Assembly: GCF_018687785.1 (NCBI RefSeq)
Contig: NZ_LTBL01000001.1
Location: 2,037,780-2,101,779 of the forward strand
Direction: 5' to 3'
Length of the DNA: 64,000 nt
Source: Methanovulcanius yangii
GTDB lineage: Archaea > Halobacteriota > Methanomicrobia > Methanomicrobiales > Methanomicrobiaceae
The notes under the pieces are model-generated. The model had not been told where the DNA came from, ran no database searches, and worked only from the letters and a program-made list of their open reading frames with translations. Each line of letters starts with the position of its first letter. Position 1 is the first letter of the stretch. Position numbers and translations under genes: made by a program. Positions 54,660 through 63,574 of the stretch are shown piece after piece.

Positions 54660-56032
54660 CGATGAAGGTTCTCCACCGCTGGTTTAGCATCGCTCTCATT
54701 CTCTGCCTCCTGTTTGCGGTGCCGGCAATGGCAAAGTCGGATAACGCAAATTCGGACAAGACCCCCCCCGGTCAGGTGAAGCCCACCACTCCTGTCCCGA
54801 CACCGGAGCCCACGACCGCACCGACAGCGGAGGAAACACCGGCGGCAACGCCTGAGCCGACGACCACGGCGGTGGCCGCCGATGCGGCAGGCGATGAACC
54901 GACGAGCGTGCCGACGGAGAACGGCACGGGAACGGAGGGAACGTCCGGCGAGGAGGGGGTTGAGGGAGTGAACCCCCTCCTCGTCCTTCTCCCGGCCGCG
55001 GCGCTCCTTGCGGCGGGCGCCGTCATTGTCACCCGGCGGCGACCCCGGGCCGGAGCGGCGGTAGGTGGTGGTGAGGAGGTCGTACGCTCCGGGGTGGATG
55101 CTGATGATGAAGAGAGCGGAGGCCGTGGTGACGGTGCCGGGGCTGCGTCGGTCCGGACGGTGGTGCAGCGGTCGCCGGAGGCGGCACCTGCTCCCGCCGC
55201 CGCAACGGAGATGACCGGCTTTCCGGCCGCCCTTGCGCCCAAGTACCGGGGCGTCACCTACCTCGGGCAGGGGGGCATCGCCCGGGTGTACCGGGCGGAG
55301 CGGGTATCCGACGGGGCGGTGGTCGCGGTGAAGTGCCCGCTCGTCCCCGACGAGGAGACCGGTACCCACTTCATGCGGGAGATCCGGTTCTGGGAGCGGC
55401 TGCATCACCCGAACATCCTCGCCATCCATGCGGCAAACATCCTGCCGGTTCCCTATGTCGAGATGGAGTATGCCGACCACTCCCTGAAGGACTGCCTCCT
55501 TCCCCTCCCGCCGGAGGAGGCCGTGCGGGTCATCCGGGGGGTCGCCGCGGGGCTTGCCTTTGCCCACGATAACGGGGTCATTCACCGGGACATCAAACTG
55601 GAGAACATCCTCTGTGCGGCGGACGGGACCCCGAAGATCACCGACTGGGGGCTGGGGAGCGTCACCGACGGGGGGCACCGGACCCGGGTCGGCGGCTTCT
55701 CCCCCGGCTATGCGGCCCCCGAGCAGCTGCGGCCGTCGGTCCACGGTGCCGAGGATGCGAGGACCGACCTGTACCAGCTGGGCGTGCTCTTCTTCGAACT
55801 TCTCACCGGCACCCTCCCCTTCCCCGGCGAGGGGATGGGGGAGGTGACGCTCGCCATTCTCGGGGAGCCCGCCCCCGTCCCTTCGGCGGCCGGTGCCCCG
55901 ACGGACGCCTACGATGCGGTGGTCCTCCGCTGCCTTGCAAAGGAGAAGGAGGGGCGCTTCGCCTCTGTTGCCGACTTCTGTTCGGCCCTGCAGGAGGCCA
56001 CAGACGATGGCGGCCATCCCACGGGTGGATAA
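54656..56032 (+). CDS. Transmembrane Ser/Thr protein kinase (Hanks type)
   Basis: The 458-residue protein has a Sec signal peptide (cleavage after AMA near residue 28), an external Pro/Thr/Glu-rich stretch, one membrane helix near residues 105-125, and a cytoplasmic kinase domain from about 200 to 455. Catalytic features are present: GQGGIARVY glycine loop, AVKCP lysine, HRDIKLENIL catalytic loop, DWG in place of DFG, and APEQL. The topology is opposite to PknB types, with the sensor part N-terminal. It starts with ATG overlapping the FHA gene (ATGA). Confidence 0.93.
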   Translation: MTMKVLHRWFSIALILCLLFAVPAMAKSDNANSDKTPPGQVKPTTPVPTPEPTTAPTAEETPAATPEPTTTAVAADAAGDEPTSVPTENGTGTEGTSGEEGVEGVNPLLVLLPAAALLAAGAVIVTRRRPRAGAAVGGGEEVVRSGVDADDEESGGRGDGAGAASVRTVVQRSPEAAPAPAAATEMTGFPAALAPKYRGVTYLGQGGIARVYRAERVSDGAVVAVKCPLVPDEETGTHFMREIRFWERLHHPNILAIHAANILPVPYVEMEYADHSLKDCLLPLPPEEAVRVIRGVAAGLAFAHDNGVIHRDIKLENILCAADGTPKITDWGLGSVTDGGHRTRVGGFSPGYAAPEQLRPSVHGAEDARTDLYQLGVLFFELLTGTLPFPGEGMGEVTLAILGEPAPVPSAAGAPTDAYDAVVLRCLAKEKEGRFASVADFCSALQEATDDGGHPTGG

Positions 56033-56153
56033 GGGGAACCGCCCGGTTCCCCACAGGGAACGGATGTATTTTCTTAATATATATGCGAACCGTACCAACA
56101 GGAATGCAAGGGAACGACGAGGAACGCGTTCCCGCCAAAGGAGTATACCAGCA

Positions 56154-56996
56154 ATGAAACGAACCACACTGGTCATCGGATGCGTTCTCTGCCTCTGCCT
56201 CTGTGCGGTCGCAGTGGCACCGGCGATGGCAAAGAATGTGATCAGTCCCCAGGCGGACAAGCTCGTCGATCACAAGCTCGACAAGGGGATGTCCGGGAAT
56301 GGGGCGCTCAGGCAGGCCGACGGCCAGGTGATCAGCAATGCCAGTGCAGCGACGAACGAGTTCAGGATGCAGCAGTTCAACGACAGCGTCGCCTGGGGGG
56401 AGGCGCTGATCGGTGAAGTGAATGCCTTGGGATATGACACCTCGAAGGCCGAGGCGGTTCTTGCGCAGCTGACCGGACAGGAGGGCGCCCTCAGAAATGC
56501 GCTTGGATCCGGTAAGCAGGGGCAGATGACCTCCGTGATGGCAAAGAACAATGCGCTCACGAAGCAGCTTCGGATGTCCCTGAACAACTGCATCCGGGCA
56601 AACGGCACGGAAAACGGCACCATGGAGATGGACCGGCTCCGTGAGAACTGCACCGCCATCGATGCGGAGTATCTTGAACTCAGGTATGAGAACCGCCTGA
56701 TGTACGGGGAGGAGATCATCGACATCTTCAATGCATCAGGGTATGACACCACGACCGCAGGAGAACAGCTGGGCGTCATCGCGGCGAACAACGGCACCTT
56801 CATGAACGCGACGGCGAACGAAGACCGCCCGGCGATGAACAAGGTGATGAACGAGAACAAAAAGGCCTGGAACACGGGCAAGCGCTCGCTCTGGGACCAG
56901 CTCAGGTCCTTCTTCTTCGGCGGGGACGTGACCGAAGAGGAGAATGAAACGGCCGCTGATGAACCCGCACCGGACAACGAGACCGCAGCATCATAA
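56154..56996 (+). CDS. Secreted two-repeat protein of unknown function
   Basis: The 280-residue protein has a signal peptide ending in AMA and is predicted to be exported. Two related blocks (WGEALIGEVNALGYDTSKAEAVLAQL and YGEEIIDIFNASGYDTTTAGEQLGVI, about residues 67 and 180) suggest a duplicated helical domain. Several NxT/S sites (NGT, NAT, NCT) could be glycosylated. AAAGGAG lies before ATG 56154. It is downstream of the kinase gene and may be a surface partner of its external part, but this is inference. Confidence 0.75.
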   Translation: MKRTTLVIGCVLCLCLCAVAVAPAMAKNVISPQADKLVDHKLDKGMSGNGALRQADGQVISNASAATNEFRMQQFNDSVAWGEALIGEVNALGYDTSKAEAVLAQLTGQEGALRNALGSGKQGQMTSVMAKNNALTKQLRMSLNNCIRANGTENGTMEMDRLRENCTAIDAEYLELRYENRLMYGEEIIDIFNASGYDTTTAGEQLGVIAANNGTFMNATANEDRPAMNKVMNENKKAWNTGKRSLWDQLRSFFFGGDVTEEENETAADEPAPDNETAAS

Positions 56997-57133
56997 CACC
57001 ACATGAGACCACAGATTCAGGGAGAATCCAATCTGCATGAGGACACAGGGGAAGGTATGTCCTCCATACGACACCACAACCCTTTTTCCAATATTCAATA
57101 GTTTCAATTCTTTTTTCTGCACCACATTCGCCA

Positions 57134-58240
57134 TCAGGGCCCGGTGATTGGGCCCTGCAGAAAATCATCGATGCGGGTCTGCCCGCCCCCGTCCGGTTCA
57201 AGTGACGAGAGCGCCACCCCGACGAGGCGGACGGGCTGGCCGGTGAGGAGTTCCTCGAGAAGCGCCCGTGCAGTGACCCGGAGGATGGCGGCGTCGTGGG
57301 TCGGGTGGTCGAGGCTCTGTGCCCGGCTCTTTGTTACAAACCCGGTATAGCGCACCTTGACGGTGACGGTCCGGCAGAGGGCATGGTGCTCGCGAAGGCG
57401 GCGGACGGTGTCGTCAAGGAGCGAATCGAAGGTGGCTGCGATTGCCTCCCGGTCGGTCGTATCCCGGGCAAAGGTGCGTTCCCGCCCGATCGATTTCCGC
57501 TCCCCCCGCGGGGCGACCGGCCGGTCGTCGGCGCCATTCGCCCGTTCGTGCATGATGACGCCCCACTTGCCGAAGGCGGACCGGAGTGCCTGCACATCCG
57601 CTGCCGCGAGGTCGCCGATGGTTGCAATGCCCATCCGGGCGAGGCGGGGGATGCTCTTCGGCCCGACGCCCGGCATCGTCTTCACCGGCAGGGGGGCGAG
57701 GAATGCGAGGGCCTGCTCCGGGGGGATGACCGTCATGCCGTCCGGCTTGTCGGCGTCGGAGGCGATCTTGGCGATGGTCTTGTTCGGCCCGATGCCGACC
57801 GAACAGGTGATGCCTTCCCTGGTCCGGACCTCGTCCCGGATCGCCGCCCCGATCGCGGCCGCCTCTTCGTAGGTGCACCCGGTGCACGCGAGATAGGCCT
57901 CGTCGACGCTCACCTGCTGGAAGCCGCCCTTCGCGTACCGCCGGAGGATGGCCATCACCCGCTCCGAGACCTCCGTGTACCGCCGGTGACGGACGGGGAG
58001 ATAGACCGCATCGGGGCAGCGGACATATGCCTGGCTGATCGGCATCGCCGAGCGTATCCCGTACGCCCGTGCCTCATAGGAGCAGGTGCAGACCACTCCC
58101 CGTCCGGCCCCTCCCTTCGGGTCGGCGCCCACGACGACGGGCCGCCCGGCGAGCGACGGGTCGTCCCGCACCTCCACCGAGGCGAAGAAACTGTCCATGT
58201 CGACGTGGAGAACGATGTGCTGATGCCGTGCCGCTGTCAT
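57134..58240 (-). CDS. dinB: DNA polymerase IV (DinB/Y family)
   Basis: The 368-residue Y-family polymerase has the catalytic motif DMDSFFASVE near residue 14 and SVDEAYL in the palm, with YEARAYGIRSAMP between. The little-finger region and a C-terminal PIP-like QTRIDDFL, which binds the sliding clamp, complete the enzyme. It performs translesion synthesis. The start ATG 58240 gives a typical N terminus, and a longer frame to 59242 overlaps the next gene on the other strand and is rejected. Confidence 0.96.
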   Translation of the reverse strand: MTAARHQHIVLHVDMDSFFASVEVRDDPSLAGRPVVVGADPKGGAGRGVVCTCSYEARAYGIRSAMPISQAYVRCPDAVYLPVRHRRYTEVSERVMAILRRYAKGGFQQVSVDEAYLACTGCTYEEAAAIGAAIRDEVRTREGITCSVGIGPNKTIAKIASDADKPDGMTVIPPEQALAFLAPLPVKTMPGVGPKSIPRLARMGIATIGDLAAADVQALRSAFGKWGVIMHERANGADDRPVAPRGERKSIGRERTFARDTTDREAIAATFDSLLDDTVRRLREHHALCRTVTVKVRYTGFVTKSRAQSLDHPTHDAAILRVTARALLEELLTGQPVRLVGVALSSLEPDGGGQTRIDDFLQGPITGP

Positions 58241-58468
58241 GCCTGTATGGTTCAGGTCGCCCTTCCCGGTAAAAAAGGTCGCTGTACGGGGGCGAAGGTG
58301 ACCGGAGTCGTCCCGGAAGGCACAATCATGAGTGGCATTCGCACCATCCGGCAGGAGACTGCAATCGCGTCTGTCCCCCCCCCGCCCCCCGCTCCCGCTG
58401 CGGGTTGTGCGGCCGGCCTTTCCGCAACCGTCAATATATAAACGCCGGGGCGCCAATATCAGGTATCC

Positions 58469-60190
58469 ATGTCGCTCAAGACCCTGCTCGTGACCCCGGC
58501 AGGCAAGGAGAAAATATGGGATGTCCCCGGGAGAAACCCTCCCGACACTGTCCGTGCAGAAGACGCGTTCACGGGCCGGTTCGCCCGGCGCTGCGCCCAG
58601 TACGCCCGCATCCACTACCCGGAGGACTGGGTGATCCTCTCCCCCAACTACGGGTATCTCCTGCCTGACCAGGAGGTCAGAAACCACACCACCGATGAGT
58701 TCGGGGCCTACAGCCTCGAGTTCGATACCATCCGGGAGAACGCCGAGTATGACGGGCTCCTCGATTACGAGTGCGTCATCTTCCTCGGCAGCGAGGAGCG
58801 GTACGGCGGATTCATCGAGACGGTCAAGAAGACGTTCACGAAGAGCTGGGTGGAGTTTCCCCTGACCGACGCCCGGTCGGACGGGGAGATGCTGGGAATT
58901 CTGGTCGATTCCCTCACCCGCAATGCACCGCTGCGGCGAAACGTCATCCGCCTCGCCCGGGTGCGGGTGGACGGCCTCTTCGGGGCGCTCGACCACGACA
59001 TCCCGCTCTTTCCGGAGGACTCGCTCTCCATCATCACCGCTCCGAACGGGTACGGCAAGACGACGGTGCTGCGGATCCTGCGGGCCATATTCATGGGCAA
59101 CGTCGACGAACTCCGCGATCTCCCCTTCGAGGCGGTGCAGCTCGAGTTTCTCCGGGAGGAGGGGAGCGACGGCGGTGCACCCGACAGGCTCACGATCGCA
59201 AAGGAGCAGGTGACCCGCTATCCCCTCCGGGTGGACCTCCACTTCCGGTACACCGGGGCGGGTGGCGTCGACCGTACCTACACGCTCGAGGGCGGGGAGT
59301 ACCGGGAGGACGAGGTCTCGGCGGCGCTCTCCGCGATCATCCCGCCGGTTCCGGTGAAGTACATCTCGGCGCAGCGCCTCTGGTACGAGAAGGTGCCGGG
59401 TGCGGGGATGCCCGGCGACCTGCTGGGGTCGTTTCCGTCCGGTGAGGAGAGCTCCTACGCACCCACGGTCGTGGCTTATGCCGAGGACATCAAAAAGCGC
59501 ATCCGTGCCCTCCTCTCCGATTACGCCTCCATCGCCCAGGAACTCGACGCCACGTATCCTGCCCGCTATCTCACCTCACTCGCGGCGGGGGCGGGGGTCC
59601 TCCCGCCGGAGGATATCGGCCCCTCGCTTCTCGCCCTTCAGGAGGAGCGGAGGATGTTCGAGACTCTCGGCTTTCTGCCCTATACACGCCTCGAGGGGGA
59701 GGAGATGATCCGGACGGAGATGATCCCGGACAACCCGGCGGTGCAGCAGGCAATCGCCCTCTATATCGCCGACTCAAGGGAGAAATACCAGATCTTCGGG
59801 GCACTGAAGAAGAAGATCGATCTCCTCCAGCAGATCATAAACGACCTCTTCCTCAACATCACCCTCACGGTGGACGTGGAGAGCGGGTTTCTGCTCCGCT
59901 TCGGCGGCGTCACCCCCGTGCCTCCCATATCGCTCTCCTCCGGAGAGCAGAACCAGCTCGTGATGTACTACGATTTGATCTTCCAGACGGACCCCGGCAC
60001 CCTCGTCCTCATCGACGAGCCGGAGATCTCGCTCCATGTCGTCTGGCAGCGCCAGTTCCTCGAGTGCATCCGGGAGATCATCGGTATCGCCGACGCAGAC
60101 TTCATCCTCGCCACCCACTCCCCCCAGCTGATCCACACGAGCTGGGATCACACCATCGACCTCTCCGGGACCATGAACGATGAAGGGTAA
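58469..60190 (+). CDS. PARIS-like SMC-type ATPase with N-terminal DUF6884-like domain
   Basis: The 573-residue protein has an N-terminal domain (about residues 1-130) with LLVTPAGKEK, DWVILSPNYGYLLPDQEV and YECVIFLGS, similar in pattern to DUF6884 or YaaA-like proteins. The rest is an SMC-like ATPase: Walker A APNGYGKTT (residues 191-199), ABC signature LSSGEQ (489-494), Walker B VLIDEPE (Asp516, Glu517) and switch His in ATHSPQ (550). The next gene encodes a DUF4435/TOPRIM protein, overlapped by 11 bases. ATPase plus DUF4435 is the arrangement of the PARIS anti-phage system (AriA-AriB). The extra N-terminal domain is not part of the standard AriA that I know. Confidence 0.8.
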   Translation: MSLKTLLVTPAGKEKIWDVPGRNPPDTVRAEDAFTGRFARRCAQYARIHYPEDWVILSPNYGYLLPDQEVRNHTTDEFGAYSLEFDTIRENAEYDGLLDYECVIFLGSEERYGGFIETVKKTFTKSWVEFPLTDARSDGEMLGILVDSLTRNAPLRRNVIRLARVRVDGLFGALDHDIPLFPEDSLSIITAPNGYGKTTVLRILRAIFMGNVDELRDLPFEAVQLEFLREEGSDGGAPDRLTIAKEQVTRYPLRVDLHFRYTGAGGVDRTYTLEGGEYREDEVSAALSAIIPPVPVKYISAQRLWYEKVPGAGMPGDLLGSFPSGEESSYAPTVVAYAEDIKKRIRALLSDYASIAQELDATYPARYLTSLAAGAGVLPPEDIGPSLLALQEERRMFETLGFLPYTRLEGEEMIRTEMIPDNPAVQQAIALYIADSREKYQIFGALKKKIDLLQQIINDLFLNITLTVDVESGFLLRFGGVTPVPPISLSSGEQNQLVMYYDLIFQTDPGTLVLIDEPEISLHVVWQRQFLECIREIIGIADADFILATHSPQLIHTSWDHTIDLSGTMNDEG

Positions 60191-61235
60191 GAACCGCAGG
60201 TTTGCCGGCTACCGGCTGGAAGAGATCTGGGCGGACCCGGACGAGATCCGGGGGACGGTCGAGAAGATGGAGATGAACTATCCCGGCAACGGGGGCAAGG
60301 TCTTCGTCATCGTCGAAGGGCCGTATGACCTCGAGGTCTACGACCGGTGCTTCAACCGGGATTCAACCATCCTGCGGATCGCAAATTCCAAGGAGAACGT
60401 CCGCGACGTCGTCGCCGATATCCTCGCACAGAGCGGCGAGGGGGACGCCTCCCATATCATCGGGATCATCGACAGCGACTTCTCGCTCTTTACCGGGTCG
60501 GGCATCAAGGGCAAAAACCTCTTCATCACCGATACCCACGACCTCGAGACGATGCTCATCGCCTCGCCCGCCCTCGACCGGGTCATCGAGCATGTGGCGG
60601 CGGGCGCGATCCAACAGTCCTTTTCCCAGCGGGTGCAGGGGGATCTCCGGGGGGCCGACCTGCGCCACTCGCTCACGAAGGCGGCCCGGTACCTCGGCTT
60701 TGCCATCCTCGTCAACAACCGCCGCGGCCTCAACATCACCTTCAAGCACATCAACTGCAAGAAGCGGGACAACTTTGCCCGGTTCATCGACGCGGAGACG
60801 CTCGAGTGCAACCTCTCCTCCCTCGTCGGACTGATCGTCGAGAAGAACGGCGACCGCGGCGATGCATTCATCGAGGCGCTGCGCGAGGAGATGGGGGGGT
60901 CGGCGGGGTACTACTTTGAGTATCCGTGGCACATCTGCCGGGGTCACGACCTGATCTGCATCCTCCTGCGTGACCTCTCCTACCGCTATCCCCCGAGGTC
61001 CGGCGGAGAACTGCGGGGACGCGACCTCGAGGCCCTCCTGAGAAGCTATTACCGGGCGGAGTACTTCGCCCGCACCGACCTCTGCGACCGCATCCGTGCC
61101 TGGGAGGAGACGGTCTTCGGGAAGGGGGTCGAGGCGCTCTTTGTAAGGTCGGTCTACAATCAGGTGGGGAAGAAAAGCGGGAGAAAGGGCGGTCATTCCG
61201 GCGGGCGGCGGAGCGGGGGCGGGCCGTCGGTGTGA
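60180..61235 (+). CDS. DUF4435 (TOPRIM-like) protein, AriB-like effector
   Basis: The 351-residue protein carries a TOPRIM-like nuclease core: Glu46 in VFVIVEGPYDLEVYD, Asp98 and Asp100 in GIIDSDFSLF, and Asp/His/Glu in DTHDLETML (118-123). The pattern is that of DUF4435. In PARIS the AriB protein is released from AriA upon sensing a phage protein and cleaves host tRNA. The C-terminal region has a helical bundle and ends in a basic Gly/Arg/Ser tail. Co-translation with the ATPase gene is suggested by the 11-base overlap. The activation trigger in this archaeon is unknown. Confidence 0.85.
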   Translation: MKGKNRRFAGYRLEEIWADPDEIRGTVEKMEMNYPGNGGKVFVIVEGPYDLEVYDRCFNRDSTILRIANSKENVRDVVADILAQSGEGDASHIIGIIDSDFSLFTGSGIKGKNLFITDTHDLETMLIASPALDRVIEHVAAGAIQQSFSQRVQGDLRGADLRHSLTKAARYLGFAILVNNRRGLNITFKHINCKKRDNFARFIDAETLECNLSSLVGLIVEKNGDRGDAFIEALREEMGGSAGYYFEYPWHICRGHDLICILLRDLSYRYPPRSGGELRGRDLEALLRSYYRAEYFARTDLCDRIRAWEETVFGKGVEALFVRSVYNQVGKKSGRKGGHSGGRRSGGGPSV

Positions 61236-61380
61236 CCTGATTCTTTCATCCCGAATTGATTGATGATCTAACTTTTCTAATATTTTTTCATGGGAAACAC
61301 TTTCGGCACGCACACTCTATCATTCATATTCACTGGAAATTATCCAAAGAATATCAGATTTTCAGAGGTGCAAAACTCCC
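61236..61380 (+). promoter_or_regulatory. AT-rich region before cas3
   Basis: About 145 AT-rich bases separate the PARIS-like pair from cas3. TTTTCTAATATTTTTTC near 61273-61289 could be a promoter. The GAGGTG ribosome site at about 61365-61370 precedes the cas3 ATG. No CRISPR repeats are present here. Confidence 0.4.
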
Positions 61381-63570
61381 ATGTATTATGCGCACACATC
61401 CGAACATTCCGATAAAACCACCTGGCAGCCTCTGAAAGATCATCTGGAAAATGTTGCAGTTTTGGCATCACAATTTGCGGATGACTTTGAATCTTCTGCC
61501 TTCGGGTATGCCGGTGGGCTGTTGCATGATCTGGGCAAATATTCTCCTGAGTTTCAACGTCGTCTGGAAGGAGCGTCTGTCAGGGTAGATCATGCGACCG
61601 CCGGTGCAATCGAGGCAAGGGCTTCCTATCATCCGGCACAAAGCAGGATTCTTGAATACATCATCACCGGCCATCATGGCGGGATGGAGAATTTTGGCAA
61701 CCCTTCTTCTGGGCTGGAAAAACGCCTGAAGAAAAATTTTCTTGCGGACTATTCTGCATACCGAGACGAGATTGAAATTCCTTCCTTGGATGGCTTAAGT
61801 CCTCCCCTGACTCCATCTGACAGTGGGATGGGATTTCCCCTCTCGTTCTACATCCGAATGCTCTACTCATGCCTTGTCGATGCCGACTTCCTTGATACCG
61901 AACATTTTGTCGATCCTGCAAAGGCAACTCTCAGGGGAGAGTCGGAGTCCTTCGATGTTCTCATTAAGAAATTTGATACACACATGGAGGGTATTACGGC
62001 AAAAGCGGATGAGACTGCGATAAACGTACGTCGTCAGGAAATCTATCGGCAATGCAGGGAGAAGGCATACTTTCCCACCGGTTTTTTCACCCTCACTGTC
62101 CCGACGGGGGGCGGCAAGACGCTCTCCTCGATGGCATTTGCTCTCTCTCATCTGGAGCGGCACGATCTGAAGAGAATATTCTATGTGATACCTTACACGA
62201 GCATCATCGAACAAAACGCGGAAGTGTTCAGGAAGATCTTCGGGGCTGAGAATGTCCTCGAGCATCACAGCAATTTCGATCCAACGGGCGACCGGGCGGA
62301 CAAGGATCCGATTCCCGAAACCGTTGCGGAAACGCTTAGTCTCTCATCGGAAAACTGGGACATCCCGATTACCGTGACGACGAATGTCCAGTTTTTCGAG
62401 TCTCTCTTTTCGCACAAGCCTTCCCGCTGCCGCAAACTGCACAACCTCGCCAAGAGCGTGATCATTTTGGATGAGGCGCAGATGCTCCCGACCGGATACC
62501 TGAAGCCGTGCCTTGCAGCCCTGACCGAGCTGGTGGTAAACTACGGGGCGACGGTGGTCATCTGTACTGCGACCCAGCCGAAACTTGCTGATCTTCTGGA
62601 TGAGAACATCCGTCCTGTCGAGATCATGGACTCTCCTGATTCGCTCTATGAGGAGTTCAGACGAGTGTCGGTGAAGAGCGTCGGTTTGCTTGATGATGAT
62701 GACCTTTCTGCCAGGCTGATGGAGCAGAAGCAGGTTCTCTGCATCGTGAACACCCGCAGGCATGCTCAGGAGCTGTTCGACCGGATATCGGGGAGCGGGA
62801 ACTGCTATCATCTGAGCGCACGGATGTGCCCGGTGCATCGCCGAAAGCAACTCGATGCAATCAGACAATCGCTTTTGGCAGGACTGGACTGCAGGGTGGT
62901 ATCGACGCAGCTCATTGAGGCGGGAGTTGATATCGACTTTCCCGTGGTGTACCGGGCAATGACCGGGGCTGATTCGATATGTCAGGCGGCCGGACGATGT
63001 AACCGGGAAGGGAAACGAGAAATGGGGGAGGTATTCGTCTTTCAATCGTCCGAATCTTATGGAAAGGCGACTCCCTGGCAGAGGAGGGTGGCTGAGATCG
63101 GGGAGATGGTCTGCCGGGACTTTGAAGATCCGATGGCCCTGCCCGCCATTGGGGAATATTTCAGGAAGCTCTATTTTTACGAGGGTTCTGAGCTTGACAA
63201 GAAGAGGATTCTTCCCATGATTGAAGAGTTGGGTAGGAAAATGGAATTTCCATTTGAGGATGTCGGGACCTCGTTTTCGTTTATCGAGGATAATACGCGG
63301 GACGTAGTCATCCTCTATGATGCACAGGCACGGGACATCATCGAGCGGGTTCGTCGCGAAGGTTTTCCCGGAAGATTTGCCCGGAGACTTCAAGGATATT
63401 CGGTCAATGTCTATCCGAATGAGTTCAGGGAGATGGAGCGGGAAGGGGCGGTGGAACTGATCGCTGAGAAGTACTACGTGCTGAAGAATTGCATGGAATC
63501 GTATTCTGAGTCAGTTGGATTATTGAACAAAAAATATAACGATGCTGAAAATTTATTATTGATTATCTAG
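61381..63570 (+). CDS. cas3: CRISPR-associated helicase-nuclease Cas3 (type I-C)
   Basis: The 729-residue protein has an N-terminal HD nuclease domain (LLHDLGKYSPEF, ITGHHGG) and a superfamily 2 helicase with Walker A (VPTGGGKTLSSM), DEAQ box (ILDEAQML) and motif VI (QAAGRCNREG). Size and organisation fit the type I-C Cas3, followed by cas5. It degrades DNA bound by the Cascade complex. The gene is less GC-rich than most of the window, which suggests it came as a mobile defence cassette. No transposase is nearby. Confidence 0.95.
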   Translation: MYYAHTSEHSDKTTWQPLKDHLENVAVLASQFADDFESSAFGYAGGLLHDLGKYSPEFQRRLEGASVRVDHATAGAIEARASYHPAQSRILEYIITGHHGGMENFGNPSSGLEKRLKKNFLADYSAYRDEIEIPSLDGLSPPLTPSDSGMGFPLSFYIRMLYSCLVDADFLDTEHFVDPAKATLRGESESFDVLIKKFDTHMEGITAKADETAINVRRQEIYRQCREKAYFPTGFFTLTVPTGGGKTLSSMAFALSHLERHDLKRIFYVIPYTSIIEQNAEVFRKIFGAENVLEHHSNFDPTGDRADKDPIPETVAETLSLSSENWDIPITVTTNVQFFESLFSHKPSRCRKLHNLAKSVIILDEAQMLPTGYLKPCLAALTELVVNYGATVVICTATQPKLADLLDENIRPVEIMDSPDSLYEEFRRVSVKSVGLLDDDDLSARLMEQKQVLCIVNTRRHAQELFDRISGSGNCYHLSARMCPVHRRKQLDAIRQSLLAGLDCRVVSTQLIEAGVDIDFPVVYRAMTGADSICQAAGRCNREGKREMGEVFVFQSSESYGKATPWQRRVAEIGEMVCRDFEDPMALPAIGEYFRKLYFYEGSELDKKRILPMIEELGRKMEFPFEDVGTSFSFIEDNTRDVVILYDAQARDIIERVRREGFPGRFARRLQGYSVNVYPNEFREMEREGAVELIAEKYYVLKNCMESYSESVGLLNKKYNDAENLLLII

Positions 63571-63574
63571 GGAG

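Noticed and set aside
58241-59242. Long N-terminal extension of dinB
   Set aside because: It is antisense to the ATPase gene; a typical DinB N terminus begins at ATG 58240.
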